A model generated the notes under the pieces. That model saw nothing but the letters and a program-made list of their open reading frames with translations. It was not told the origin of the DNA and did not search any database. The translations under genes were made by a program, and so were the position numbers. Positions 32,123 to 41,400 of a stretch of 64,000 nucleotides of DNA are shown piece after piece. The stretch lies in NCBI GenBank assembly GCA_025450755.1, contig JANWLR010000013.1:1-64000 (forward strand). Direction: 5' to 3'. How positions within the stretch are numbered: the first letter of the stretch is position 1; each line of letters starts with the position of its first letter. Source of the stretch: Sphingomicrobium sp. (lineage in GTDB: Bacteria; Pseudomonadota; Alphaproteobacteria; Sphingomonadales; Sphingomonadaceae).

Positions 32123-32740
32123 TCAGCCCTCGATTACGACCTTCGTCCCGATCTTCGTCACTCCATAGAGCTTCTCGGCGAATTTCAACGGAAGCCGCAT
32201 GCAGCCGTGGCTCGCCGGGTAGCCGGGGTTCACGCCCCCGTGGAAGGCGATTCCGTAATTGTCGATCCGCTCCATCCAGGGCATCGGTGCGTTGTCGTAT
32301 TTCTTTGAGCGATAGAAGGGCCGCTTTTCGAGGATGGTCCAGTTGCCATAGGGCGTGACGTGGCCGGTCTTGGCTGCGGACATGGTCGATGCGCCAACGA
32401 GCTCATCGCCGCGATAGACATAGGCCATCTGCGTGACGAGATCGACGACGATCCGGGTCTCGCCCTCCGGCATCTTGCTCGCCCACACATATTGGCCCGG
32501 AGCGAGCCCCACTTTGCGGAAGGTGTCGACCAAATCCTTATGCGCCCGATCGGCGTTGCCCAACGTCCAATGATAATGGATCGCCTGCCCCTGAACGCGC
32601 GGCTGGGATCTTGCCTTGGGCGAATGCATTCCAAACAGATGGATCTTGCTCGCCTCGGAGACCGTCGAGACCGCGACCATCATCGCCGCGGCACCCGCCG
32701 CAATCATAAGCTTTCTCATTGACGACACAGAACGCCTCAA
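32123..32740 (-). CDS. L,D-transpeptidase (YkuD domain)
   Basis: Catalytic motif HGGVNPGYPASHGCMRLPLKFAEKLY. 205 aa with signal peptide. Confidence 0.9.
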   Translation of the reverse strand: MRRSVSSMRKLMIAAGAAAMMVAVSTVSEASKIHLFGMHSPKARSQPRVQGQAIHYHWTLGNADRAHKDLVDTFRKVGLAPGQYVWASKMPEGETRIVVDLVTQMAYVYRGDELVGASTMSAAKTGHVTPYGNWTILEKRPFYRSKKYDNAPMPWMERIDNYGIAFHGGVNPGYPASHGCMRLPLKFAEKLYGVTKIGTKVVIEG

Positions 32741-32827
32741 TCGATTGCCGTTTCCCTAAGGAACAGCGACGCCAGGGCTTCGAGTCAATCCTGGAGTTAA
32801 CACCAAGTTACTGTTAACTTGAAGAAA

Positions 32828-33052
32828 TCACCCTCTTTGCGGGAGCGGATACGTCCCCGCCGGCTTCCCGTCTTTGTTTCCACCCGGCGAATAATAGCAA
32901 ACGAGCCAGCCAAAGCCGCCGCCTTCTGCATAGCCGCAACCCATGTCGGGTGGTGGTGGCCAGATCATCGCCGTGACGGGCACCTCGGCGCCAGCCGGCG
33001 CCGCCATGACTGGCGCTACAGTCAGATACAATGCTGATCGACGGTTAGGCAT
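32828..33052 (-). CDS. Hypothetical small exported protein
   Basis: 74 aa, signal-like N-terminus (ALYLTVAPVMAAPAGAEV). No family recognised. Confidence 0.35.
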   Translation of the reverse strand: MPNRRSALYLTVAPVMAAPAGAEVPVTAMIWPPPPDMGCGYAEGGGFGWLVCYYSPGGNKDGKPAGTYPLPQRG

Positions 33053-33143
33053 GCGACGCCCCCCCCGGCGCGAACGCAGCGAAACTAGCTCGCGACTGCA
33101 CTACAGCAATGGTCGATTCGCCACCCTTTGTCCCAACTCCATT

Positions 33144-33527
33144 TCAATCCCACGTGGCCGCGTTTTTGGGCCAGCCGTCGCGCTGGACTCGCACGATGCA
33201 GAAGCGCTGTCCGCTCGGCGCTCGCATCACGACCCAGCGCTCCATCTGTCTGTCGACGGTCGCGCCGAGCTTTTCGAGCCTCGCGACCTCGGCCGGAATA
33301 TCGTCGGTCTCGATGTCGATATGCACCCGGCTTTCGTGGTCGACGCGCTGGATCTGGATGCTGAATTCGTCGGGCCTGTCCTCGAGCATCACATAATCGC
33401 CGCGGGTTCCTGGATGGCCTGGATTTACCGGCCGCCCGAGCGCCTCCGCCCAGAAACGCGCCGCATCTTGGATGTCGTCGACGTTGCAGTCGAACAAGAT
33501 GCCGTTGATCCGTGAACGGTGAGTCAC
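33144..33527 (-). CDS. VOC family (glyoxalase/bleomycin resistance-like) protein
   Basis: INGILFDCNVDDIQDAARFWAEALGRPVNPG...FSIQIQRVDHESRVHIDIETDDIPAEVARLEKLGA. Confidence 0.85.
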   Translation of the reverse strand: MTHRSRINGILFDCNVDDIQDAARFWAEALGRPVNPGHPGTRGDYVMLEDRPDEFSIQIQRVDHESRVHIDIETDDIPAEVARLEKLGATVDRQMERWVVMRAPSGQRFCIVRVQRDGWPKNAATWD

Positions 33528-33531
33528 CCAA

Positions 33532-35091
33532 TCACTCCCACTCGATCGTGCCGGGCGGTTTCGACGTATAGTCGTAGACCACCCGGTTGATGCCCTGCAC
33601 CTCGTTGACGATTCGGGTAGCGACTCGACTGAGGAAAGCGGCGTCGAACGGATAGACGTCAGCCGTCATCCCATCGAGGCTGGTCACTGCACGCAGGCCG
33701 CAGACATAATCATAGGTCCGATAGTCGCCCATCACTCCGACAGTGCGTACGGGCAGGAGCACGGCAAAAGCCTGCCAGATTGCGTCGTAGAGGTTGGCGT
33801 TGCGTATCTCCTCAAGGTAGATGGAGTCGGCCTTGCGCAGGATGTCGCACTTTTCCTTCGTCACCTCGCCGGGGATCCGGATGGCGAGGCCGGGACCCGG
33901 GAACGGATGCCGTTGCACGAACGCCTCCGGCAGCCCGAGCTCACGGCCGAGCTCGCGAACTTCGTCCTTGAACAGCTCGCGAAGCGGTTCGACCAGTTTC
34001 ATGTTCATGCGCTCGGGCAGTCCGCCGACGTTGTGGTGGCTCTTAATCGTCACCGAGGGCCCACCGGTGAAGCTCACGCTCTCGATCACGTCGGGATAGA
34101 GCGTGCCCTGGGCGAGAAAATCGGCGCCGCCGATCTTCATCGCTTCGGTTTCGAACACGTTGATGAACTCGGCGCCGATGAATTTGCGCTTGGCCTCGGG
34201 GTCGGTGACACCATCAAGCCCTTTTAGAAAGTCACGGCTCGCGTCCACGTGGACGAGCGGAATGTTATAGCTGTTGCGGAACAAGCTCACGACCTGCTCG
34301 GCCTCGCCGGCCCGCATCAGGCCGTGGTCGACGAACACGCAGGTGAGCCGGTCTCCGATCGCTTCGTGGATCAACACCGCAGCGACGGCGCTGTCGACGC
34401 CGCCGGAGAGACCGCAGATCACCTTGCCGCTTCCAACCTGCTCGCGGATGTCCGCGATCTTGGCGTCGCGAAAGCCCGCCATCGTCCAGTCGCCCGCACA
34501 GCCGCAGACATGATGAACGAAATTGGCGAGCAGCTTTCCGCCGTCGGGCGTGTGAACGACCTCCGGATGGAACATGAGGCTGTAGAGCTTCGCCTGTTCG
34601 TTGGTGGCAATCGCGAACGGCGCCCCTTCGGAGGTTGCGACGACCTCGAAGCCCGGCGCAAGAGTCTCGACCCGGTCGCCGTGGCTCATCCAGACCTGAT
34701 GCTTCTCGCCAACATGCCACAAGCCATCGAACAGCGCGCTTGGGCCGACAATGTCGATGAACGCGCGACCGAACTCCCGCTGATCGGAGCCGACCACTTT
34801 GCCGCCAAGCTGCTGGTGCAGCGTCTGCTGGCCGTAGCAGATGGCAAGAACGGGTAGTCCGCTGTCGAACAGGACTTGCGCCGCGCGCGGGCTTTCCACC
34901 TCGGTGACCGACGCCGGGCCGCCGGAGAAAATGATTCCTTTCGGCTGAAGCCGGTGGAAAGCTTCGTCAGCGGCATTGAACGGGGTTATTTCCGAATAGA
35001 CGCCAGCCTCGCGGATTCGGCGCGCGATCAGCTGCGTCACCTGGCTTCCGAAATCGACGATGAGGATCGATTGAATGGGCTGGACCGTCAT
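33532..35091 (-). CDS. guaA: GMP synthase (glutamine-hydrolysing)
   Basis: [48 protein letters not shown]-terminal [14 protein letters not shown]. Confidence 0.97.
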   Translation of the reverse strand: MTVQPIQSILIVDFGSQVTQLIARRIREAGVYSEITPFNAADEAFHRLQPKGIIFSGGPASVTEVESPRAAQVLFDSGLPVLAICYGQQTLHQQLGGKVVGSDQREFGRAFIDIVGPSALFDGLWHVGEKHQVWMSHGDRVETLAPGFEVVATSEGAPFAIATNEQAKLYSLMFHPEVVHTPDGGKLLANFVHHVCGCAGDWTMAGFRDAKIADIREQVGSGKVICGLSGGVDSAVAAVLIHEAIGDRLTCVFVDHGLMRAGEAEQVVSLFRNSYNIPLVHVDASRDFLKGLDGVTDPEAKRKFIGAEFINVFETEAMKIGGADFLAQGTLYPDVIESVSFTGGPSVTIKSHHNVGGLPERMNMKLVEPLRELFKDEVRELGRELGLPEAFVQRHPFPGPGLAIRIPGEVTKEKCDILRKADSIYLEEIRNANLYDAIWQAFAVLLPVRTVGVMGDYRTYDYVCGLRAVTSLDGMTADVYPFDAAFLSRVATRIVNEVQGINRVVYDYTSKPPGTIEWE

Positions 35092-35207
35092 GGCGAGCCG
35101 ATAGGGAGCCAGCGATCAAGAGTAAAGTTTGTGCCGGAGAGGCTGGTGCGAATGGGAAGCCATCGTGCTATACTGCTGTTGTGCCGAATGTCTGATCGGG
35201 GGGTCCA

Positions 35208-35609
35208 ATGGCGATCAACTGGGACATTTGGCTTGTCGTCGGCGTCCTCGCCTTTTTCAACCTGCCGATCGCGCTCGCATGCTGGCATTTCCGCGGCATC
35301 ACCGGGCTTGCGGAAATCGTCCCCAGCAAAGGGGACGGCAGGAAAATTCAAATTCCCGCTCTCGTCCAGGAAAAGGACGCCGAGGGAAATAACACGGGTG
35401 CCGTTAGCTACAGCCGAGTAACGGGTCTCATCGGCGCGGTCGTCGTATCGTCGCTGTTCTGGGTCATGAGCAACGTCTCGATCGCGGTCTCGATCCTCAA
35501 CCCGAGCGACCTGCCCAATATCCTGAACGGAATCACGAAGTTGTTCTTCGTCGGCGCCTCGCTCTTCCTTCCGTACGCGTTCAACCAGCTCAAGTCGCTC
35601 GTCCAATAG
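35208..35609 (+). CDS. Uncharacterised three-TM membrane protein
   Basis: 133 aa; hydrophobic segments IWLVVGVLAFFNLPIALACW, LIGAVVVSSLFWVMSNVSIAVSIL, LFFVGASLFLPYAF. Followed within 10 bp by the 35619 gene. Confidence 0.6.
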   Translation: MAINWDIWLVVGVLAFFNLPIALACWHFRGITGLAEIVPSKGDGRKIQIPALVQEKDAEGNNTGAVSYSRVTGLIGAVVVSSLFWVMSNVSIAVSILNPSDLPNILNGITKLFFVGASLFLPYAFNQLKSLVQ

Positions 35610-35618
35610 GCGCGGACC

Positions 35619-36467
35619 ATGGCCAAAGCCCCAAAGAGTCCGCGCCGTTCACCACGGCGGCGGGGAGCCACAGCGTTTCAACCGGCGGCAACTTCGGCAA
35701 CCCCGCCGAAAAAGACCGCGAGCGAGGGCCCACCGCGCAAGAAATCGACCGCCGGCAAGGTCACCGGCGCGGTGATCGGCGTCGCGAGCGCGGCCGGCGT
35801 ATTGACCGGCCTTTATCAGCCGACGGCCAAGCCGGCGCTGGTCTGCGGCGGGACAGACCGATGGCAGACGAAGGTCGCAACCGACGCAGATGCGATAAGC
35901 GGCAAGATCGACCTGACAACGGACAAGCTCTTTTCGGTGCCGGAGATCAACAATATGGTCCTTCCTGGCGGCCCCTTCGATGCCGCCGGGCGCATGCCCG
36001 TGGAGTTGAAGGCCTATAAGGTGAAGGGGTTTCTCTCTTATTTCAAAACGGAGAGCGACCAGGATTATCATGTCGTGATCAGCGACCAGCAAGGCCTGTT
36101 TGCGCAGGGCAATTCGCCGGCAAAGGGTCAAAGCGTGGTGGTCGAATTCCCAAATCCCGATTGTTTTGGCGGCAAGCATTCGACTGGCCCGGCGACGTCC
36201 GAGCTCGGACAGGCGATTGCCCAGGCGCGCGCGAACTTCGAAGATCACGTTCACGCGCTCGGCCTCAGTCACGACAAGGTCATCACGCAACCGGTTCCGG
36301 TAACCGTGACGGGGGTCGCATTCTTCGATCATTATGCAAGCAACCACGCACCCACCGGACATTCCATTCCTCGGGAACTCCCCGACGGCAGCGGCCAGGC
36401 TGTTCTGGAGCTTCACCCGGTGACCGACGTCGTCTTCCAGAGTGACCCCGATCCTGCCGGCAGCTAG
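35619..36467 (+). CDS. Uncharacterised membrane-anchored protein with exported domain
   Basis: 282 aa; Arg/Pro/Lys-rich N-terminus, TM (TGAVIGVASAAGVLTGLY), then an extracytoplasmic domain with KVKGFLSYFKTESDQDYHVVISDQQ...VVVEFPNPDC and VTGVAFFDHY...AVLELHPVTDVVF. Confidence 0.6.
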   Translation: MAKAPKSPRRSPRRRGATAFQPAATSATPPKKTASEGPPRKKSTAGKVTGAVIGVASAAGVLTGLYQPTAKPALVCGGTDRWQTKVATDADAISGKIDLTTDKLFSVPEINNMVLPGGPFDAAGRMPVELKAYKVKGFLSYFKTESDQDYHVVISDQQGLFAQGNSPAKGQSVVVEFPNPDCFGGKHSTGPATSELGQAIAQARANFEDHVHALGLSHDKVITQPVPVTVTGVAFFDHYASNHAPTGHSIPRELPDGSGQAVLELHPVTDVVFQSDPDPAGS

Positions 36468-36483
36468 CTTGCCGACAAACGAA

Positions 36484-36512
36484 ATGCGCCGGAGCCTTTC
36501 AGCCCGGCGCAT
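36484..36512. terminator. Inverted repeat between convergent genes
   Basis: ATGCGCCGG-N11-CCGGCGCAT between the + gene ending at 36467 and the - gene ending at 36536. Confidence 0.45.
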
Positions 36513-36535
36513 CCGGCGCGACAAGCTAGCGCGCT

Positions 36536-37003
36536 TCAGTAGCGGCGGTAGCCGTATTGCGAATAATCATCGTTCCACGGCGTGTAGTTGCCATAGCCGT
36601 AGTTGTAGCCGGCACGGTTGATCGTCACTTCCCTGATCTCGCCGCTTAAACCGGTCCTGCACCGCCAGGTCAGATCCGGCGCCTGAGCGCCATAGCCATA
36701 ACCGCCGTAACGCCCGCTCGTCGCAACGCCGCGGACGGTGATTCCGCCATCGTCACGCGGGCTAATGCTGCTGATTCCCAGCACTCGGCCACCGCCATAT
36801 CCACTGTAGCCGTAGCGATATCCACCCAATCGAGCCTGAACGGCGTTGGCGCATTGGTTCACGACGGCCTGCCTGTTCGGAGCATAGCCGTAGGGGCCTC
36901 CTCCATAGCCGTACCCCGGATAATATTGCGCCACCACCGGCGCAGCGACGACAAAGGCGGCAATCGCGGTACCGCCCGAAAGAAATTTCGTGATCGCCCT
37001 CAT
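36536..37003 (-). CDS. Gly/Tyr-rich secreted hypothetical protein
   Basis: Signal peptide MRAITKFLSGGTAIAAFVVAAPVVAQ, then YYPGYGYGGGPYGYAPNRQAVVNQCANAVQARLGGYRYGYSGYGGGRV. Start MRAITKF at 37003. Confidence 0.65.
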   Translation of the reverse strand: MRAITKFLSGGTAIAAFVVAAPVVAQYYPGYGYGGGPYGYAPNRQAVVNQCANAVQARLGGYRYGYSGYGGGRVLGISSISPRDDGGITVRGVATSGRYGGYGYGAQAPDLTWRCRTGLSGEIREVTINRAGYNYGYGNYTPWNDDYSQYGYRRY

Positions 37004-37133
37004 GGCCCTGGTCTCCCTCAAAGCTTACTCGTTCCCAGCCCGCCGGCCAGAACGCACGACGAGCCATTCAGAGCCGTAAGGTTGAGGCGTTGCACCCGCC
37101 GTGAACGCGGGCGTTGGCCAGCGTTCAGAATGG

Positions 37134-37322
37134 TTAATCGGGCTGCGCGGCGCCGTCCCAATGCCTCAGTTTCCGCTCGAGATTCCAAAGCTCCATCGGC
37201 GCATCGTCATACCATCGCTCCGCGATGTCGAACGCAGCATCATCGTCTTCCGCCTCGAACTCGCGGAAATGGTCGATGTGGCCGCTGAAGCGGTGCATGA
37301 AATAGAGCCGGTAGTAACGCAT
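37134..37322 (-). CDS. Small hypothetical cytoplasmic protein
   Basis: MRYYRLYFMHRFSGHIDHFREFEAEDDDAAFDIAERWYDDAPMELWNLERKLRHWD, well-formed globular/acidic ORF of about 62 aa. Confidence 0.55.
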   Translation of the reverse strand: MRYYRLYFMHRFSGHIDHFREFEAEDDDAAFDIAERWYDDAPMELWNLERKLRHWDGAAQPD

Positions 37323-37399
37323 CGCGCACACCCCCCGGTGGCGAGTCGCGTTTTATCACCGATCGACGGCCGTACCGATTCAATGAGGTTAAGGGCGCG

Positions 37400-39541
37400 T
37401 TAGCGATCCAGCCCGGTAAAATGCCCAAGGAACGCGTAGACGTCCGAATATTCGTCGATGATCTTGGTGATCGGCTTGCCGCTTCCGTGACCTGATCGCG
37501 TGTCGATACGGATCAGGTGCGGGGCGCCTCCGACGCCGGCGGTGCTCTGGAGCCTCGCGATATATTTGAAGCTGTGCCCGGGGACGACACGGTCATCGGT
37601 ATCTGCCGTGACGGCAATGAGCGGCGGATAGGCCTTCCCACCCCGGATGTTATGGTACGGCGAATAGGCCAACAATGTCTTGAAGTCGGCTTGCTTGTCC
37701 GGGTGGCCGTAATCATCGACCCAGTAGCGGCCGGCCGTGAACTGGTCGAAGCGCAGCATGTCCATGACGCCGACGCCGGGGCTTACCGCGTCGAACAGAT
37801 CGGGCCGCTGGTTGGTGACTGCACCGATCAGGAGCCCTCCATTCGATCGTCCGATCGCAGACAGCCCATGCGGCGATGAGATGCCGTTCGTCTTCAGATA
37901 TTCGCCGGCCGCAATGAAATCGTCGAAGACGTTCTGCTTGCGGGAGAGCCGGCCTGCATCATGCCAGGCGTTGCCATATTCGGAACCGCCACGGATGTTC
38001 GCGACGACGAACGTTCCGCCGCGCTCGATCCACGCAATATCGGCCGGGCTGAAGCTTGGCGTGATCGGGATGTTGAAGCCGCCGTAGCCGTAAAGCATCG
38101 TCGGCGCCGGGCCGGTCGAACCTTTCTTGCGGACGATGAACATCGGCACCCGAGTTCCGTCCTTCGATGTGTAGAATCGCTGCTCGACGCTGATCGACTC
38201 CGGGTCGAAGGCAAGCTTCGGCGCCGCCCAGACGGTCGCCTCCCCTGACGAGGCGTCATAACGGTAAATCGTCGTTGGACGGTTGAAGCTGGTGAAGGCG
38301 AAGAAGGTTTCGGGATCCAACTTCTTGCCATAGAAGCCCGACACCGTTCCCAGGCCCGGCAGCGCAATCGTTGACAGCGGCTTGCCCGACAGGCTGTAGA
38401 CACGAGATTCGCTCTTCGCGTCGACGAGGTAGCTCGCGATCAGCTTTCCACCGATCAGGCTGACATCGGACAGCGCCGACTTGGCTTCCGGAATGATCGT
38501 CACCGGCGCAATTCTGCGGATCGCATCGACCGCCATGACCTGCTTCAGCGGCGCTCCCTTGTCGGTCGAGAAGAAGAAGCGGCTGCCCTCATTGCCGACA
38601 TAATTCCATTGGTTCTTGAGTCCCGTGAACAGCGCGATCGGCTTCGCGGCCGGCCGCTTCAAATCGATCAGGTGAATGTCGTTCTCGTCGCCGGCCAGGC
38701 TTGTCGAAATGACGAGCCAGCGGCCGTCGTCGGTGACCACGGCATAATGGCTGAGCTTCGGATTGGCCGGCGTCGAATATACCAGCCGGTCCGCCGACTG
38801 CCTTGTGCCGAGCCTGTGGAAATAGACTTTGTGGTTGAGCGTGGCGTTCTGGAAGGTCGCCTTCGCGGCCGGGGCCGGAAAGCGCGAGTAGTAGAAACCC
38901 TTCGCGTCTTTGGTCCAGGCGACGTTGCCACCATATTTGAGCCACTTGAGCTCATCCTTCAGAACCTTGCCGGTTGCGACGTCCATGACCTTGACGGTGC
39001 GCCAGTCGGTGCCGCCATCCTGGATCGAATAAGCGAGCAGCGTTCCATCCTCGCTTGGAGTCCATTCGGCGAGCGCGGTCGCGCCATCCTTCGACCATGT
39101 GTTCGGATCGATCAAAAGCCGCGGCTTACCGTTGAGGTCCTCACGCACGAACAAGAGCGACTGGTTCTGAAGGCCGCTGTTGTGCTGGTAGAAATAGCGG
39201 CCGCCCTTTTTCACCGGCAGGCCGTATCGCTCATAATCGTAGAGCGATGTCATGCGCTGCTTGAACCAGTCGCGCAGCGGCAGAGTGTGCAGGAAAGCGT
39301 CGGTGACCTTATTTTCCGAAGCGACCCAGTTGGCGACGTCGGGATCGTTCCGGACGTCATTTTCGAGCCATCGGTACGGATCGGCGACTTTCACCCCGAA
39401 ATGGTCTTCGACCACATCCACCGTCTTGGCCTCTGGATAGACAAACGCGGGCGCAGCCTGTCCTGTCTGCGCGTCCGCCGATGCCGGCGGGGTCATCAGC
39501 GAAACGCTGGAAAGCAGGGCAACAGCCAGGACATGACGCAT
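37400..39541 (-). CDS. S9 family prolyl oligopeptidase
   Basis: Signal peptide MRHVLAVALLSSVSLMTPPASA at 39541; YPEAKTVDVVEDHFGVKVADPYRWLENDVRNDPDVANWV; catalytic SAIGRSNGGLLIGAVTNQRPDLFDAV. The 888-aa ORF is over-extended through rplQ. Confidence 0.93.
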   Translation of the reverse strand: MRHVLAVALLSSVSLMTPPASADAQTGQAAPAFVYPEAKTVDVVEDHFGVKVADPYRWLENDVRNDPDVANWVASENKVTDAFLHTLPLRDWFKQRMTSLYDYERYGLPVKKGGRYFYQHNSGLQNQSLLFVREDLNGKPRLLIDPNTWSKDGATALAEWTPSEDGTLLAYSIQDGGTDWRTVKVMDVATGKVLKDELKWLKYGGNVAWTKDAKGFYYSRFPAPAAKATFQNATLNHKVYFHRLGTRQSADRLVYSTPANPKLSHYAVVTDDGRWLVISTSLAGDENDIHLIDLKRPAAKPIALFTGLKNQWNYVGNEGSRFFFSTDKGAPLKQVMAVDAIRRIAPVTIIPEAKSALSDVSLIGGKLIASYLVDAKSESRVYSLSGKPLSTIALPGLGTVSGFYGKKLDPETFFAFTSFNRPTTIYRYDASSGEATVWAAPKLAFDPESISVEQRFYTSKDGTRVPMFIVRKKGSTGPAPTMLYGYGGFNIPITPSFSPADIAWIERGGTFVVANIRGGSEYGNAWHDAGRLSRKQNVFDDFIAAGEYLKTNGISSPHGLSAIGRSNGGLLIGAVTNQRPDLFDAVSPGVGVMDMLRFDQFTAGRYWVDDYGHPDKQADFKTLLAYSPYHNIRGGKAYPPLIAVTADTDDRVVPGHSFKYIARLQSTAGVGGAPHLIRIDTRSGHGSGKPITKIIDEYSDVYAFLGHFTGLDR

Positions 39542-39563
39542 GAACTCCCCTCCCTGGAAACAC

Positions 39564-39597
39564 AAAAGGCGCCGACTTCGTAGCAGCGGCGCCTTTC
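39564..39597 (-). terminator. Rho-independent terminator downstream of rplQ
   Basis: AAAGGCGCCG-N12-CGGCGCCTTT; on the minus strand the stem is followed by TTTT. Lies between rplQ and the S9 peptidase gene. Confidence 0.75.
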
Positions 39598-39639
39598 GCT
39601 TCTCAAGGAGCTGTTCGACAAACCGGAGGCTTACGGACC

Positions 39640-40059
39640 CTAGGCGGCTTCGAACTCTTCCTCGTTCATCACCGGCCCTGAGTCCTGCCCCTTTGCGGAA
39701 ACGTCGCGGTCGACGAATTCGATGACCGCGATCGCCGCCGCGTCCGATGAGCGGATGCCCGCCTTGATGACGCGAGTGTAACCGCCGTCGCGGTTCGCAT
39801 AACGCGGGGCGAGCACGTCGAAGAGCTTGGCGAGCTGTGCGTCGTCCATCAGCCGCGACTGGGCGAGACGGCGGTTCGACAAGCCACCCCGCTTGGCGAG
39901 CGTGACCAGCTTCTCGACGTAGGGGCGAAGCTCCTTCGCCTTGGCGGTAGTGGTCAGGATCTGCTCGTGCTTGATGAGCGCGGCAGCCATGTTGCGGAAC
40001 AGGGCCGCACGGTGGCTGGACGTGCGCTGAAGCTTTCGGCCGCCAACACGATGGCGCAT
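39640..40059 (-). CDS. rplQ: 50S ribosomal protein L17
   Basis: [66 protein letters not shown]. Confidence 0.97.
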   Translation of the reverse strand: MRHRVGGRKLQRTSSHRAALFRNMAAALIKHEQILTTTAKAKELRPYVEKLVTLAKRGGLSNRRLAQSRLMDDAQLAKLFDVLAPRYANRDGGYTRVIKAGIRSSDAAAIAVIEFVDRDVSAKGQDSGPVMNEEEFEAA

Positions 40060-40199
40060 GGGTCATTCCTTTCGTTCGTCAGGGGACCGTATCAGGTATC
40101 CCCGGCCAGGCGGACTTCGGGAGCCGCTTCTTATCCCTTAAACGATAACGGCGAACGCTAGGCCGCCGGACGCGGACCGCTCAAGCGGAAAAGCGTTAA

Positions 40200-41318
40200 C
40201 TAGTCAACCTTCATCCGTCGCATTGTGCTGCGCGCCAGTTGCACGACGAGCACCGACAAATGCCTGTGCGAAGAGCCGTGATAAACGCTCTTACCATCAA
40301 GTTCCTTGCATAGCCGTCGATGTGCTTCCCCAAGCGCATGGTAGGGCAGCCCAGGGAGCAGGTGGTGAAGCGCATGATAGCGCAGGCCGACGGGCGCCCA
40401 GAGCGCCGGCAATGTGCCCGGCGGCGGAACGTTGACGCTGTCGAGGAACTGGGCGGTGACGCTGATCGGCTTTCCATCATTCTCCCACAAATGCGCAACA
40501 AGTGTGCGGATCTGGTTGAGGAACATCACGCCCGACGAGGCGCCGAGGAAGATCAGGAAATCGCGCAGCGGGATGGCGCCCATCGCGACCATTGCAATCA
40601 GTGAAATCGCCCAAATGCTGCACGCCGTCTCCTGCCACGCCCAGTCGCGCGCGAACTCGCCTTCAGGCTTCGGCCGGACGAACTTGGGATTGATCTGAAG
40701 CCCCGAATATCGACCGACCACAATGCTCCTCAGCTTGTGCGAGAGCAACGACAGCGGTGCGAGGATTCCGAAGCGGATCAGCATCCCGACCGGCGCCAGC
40801 GCGGCTGCGATCATGAACAGGGGCAAAGTCCATGGGTGCATCAGCGCCAGCGGGAGATATTCGGGATCGTCGACCGTCCCGTAATAGCGCTTCGCGTGAT
40901 GCTGGTTGTGCACGCCCTCGTACATGAAGCTCGGAACCAACAGCGGAATCCCGACGATGAGGTTCCAGGTGAAGCGGAAACCCTTCACCGCGCCCTTCTT
41001 GATGTGCGTGAGCTCGTGGATGAACGAGCCTGCCCGGTACAGTGCGAGCACGGCAACGATGGCGCAGCCAAAAGCAAGCCAGGCCGAATGCACGAACATC
41101 GTCGCAAACAGCGCCGCATAACCGAGCAGCGCCGATCCGAGCATGTCTGCCCAGTAGATGCTCGACTTGGGCACATTGAGGTCGCGCGTAAGGTTCGCAG
41201 CCGCCTTGAGCATCGTCGCATCGTCTTGGCCACGCGCCCGCGCGCGCTTCGCGGGGGCAACGTCGTTCGTGCGCTCGAGGATCGCGGCGTTTGTCATCAT
41301 CGGTTCCGGAAAGAACAT
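40200..41318 (-). CDS. Membrane fatty acid desaturase
   Basis: Histidine boxes HELTH, HNQHH and HALHH; multiple TMs. 372 aa. Confidence 0.88.
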   Translation of the reverse strand: MFFPEPMMTNAAILERTNDVAPAKRARARGQDDATMLKAAANLTRDLNVPKSSIYWADMLGSALLGYAALFATMFVHSAWLAFGCAIVAVLALYRAGSFIHELTHIKKGAVKGFRFTWNLIVGIPLLVPSFMYEGVHNQHHAKRYYGTVDDPEYLPLALMHPWTLPLFMIAAALAPVGMLIRFGILAPLSLLSHKLRSIVVGRYSGLQINPKFVRPKPEGEFARDWAWQETACSIWAISLIAMVAMGAIPLRDFLIFLGASSGVMFLNQIRTLVAHLWENDGKPISVTAQFLDSVNVPPPGTLPALWAPVGLRYHALHHLLPGLPYHALGEAHRRLCKELDGKSVYHGSSHRHLSVLVVQLARSTMRRMKVD

Positions 41319-41400
41319 TCTCTCGCAGGAGATAGTGGCGTCAATTAGGCGATTTAAGCTTCACTGGCGCTGAACGCTATGACCGGCTAGCCCTTCGTCC

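Noticed and set aside
33059-33066. C8 homopolymer as a phase-variation tract
   Set aside because: It is intergenic, only 8 bp, and not placed within or near a convincing promoter or surface gene.
39542-40066. N-terminal extension making an 888-aa S9 peptidase ORF
   Set aside because: It runs through rplQ in another frame; a proper signal peptide (MRHVLAVALLSSVSLMTPPASA) starts at 39541.
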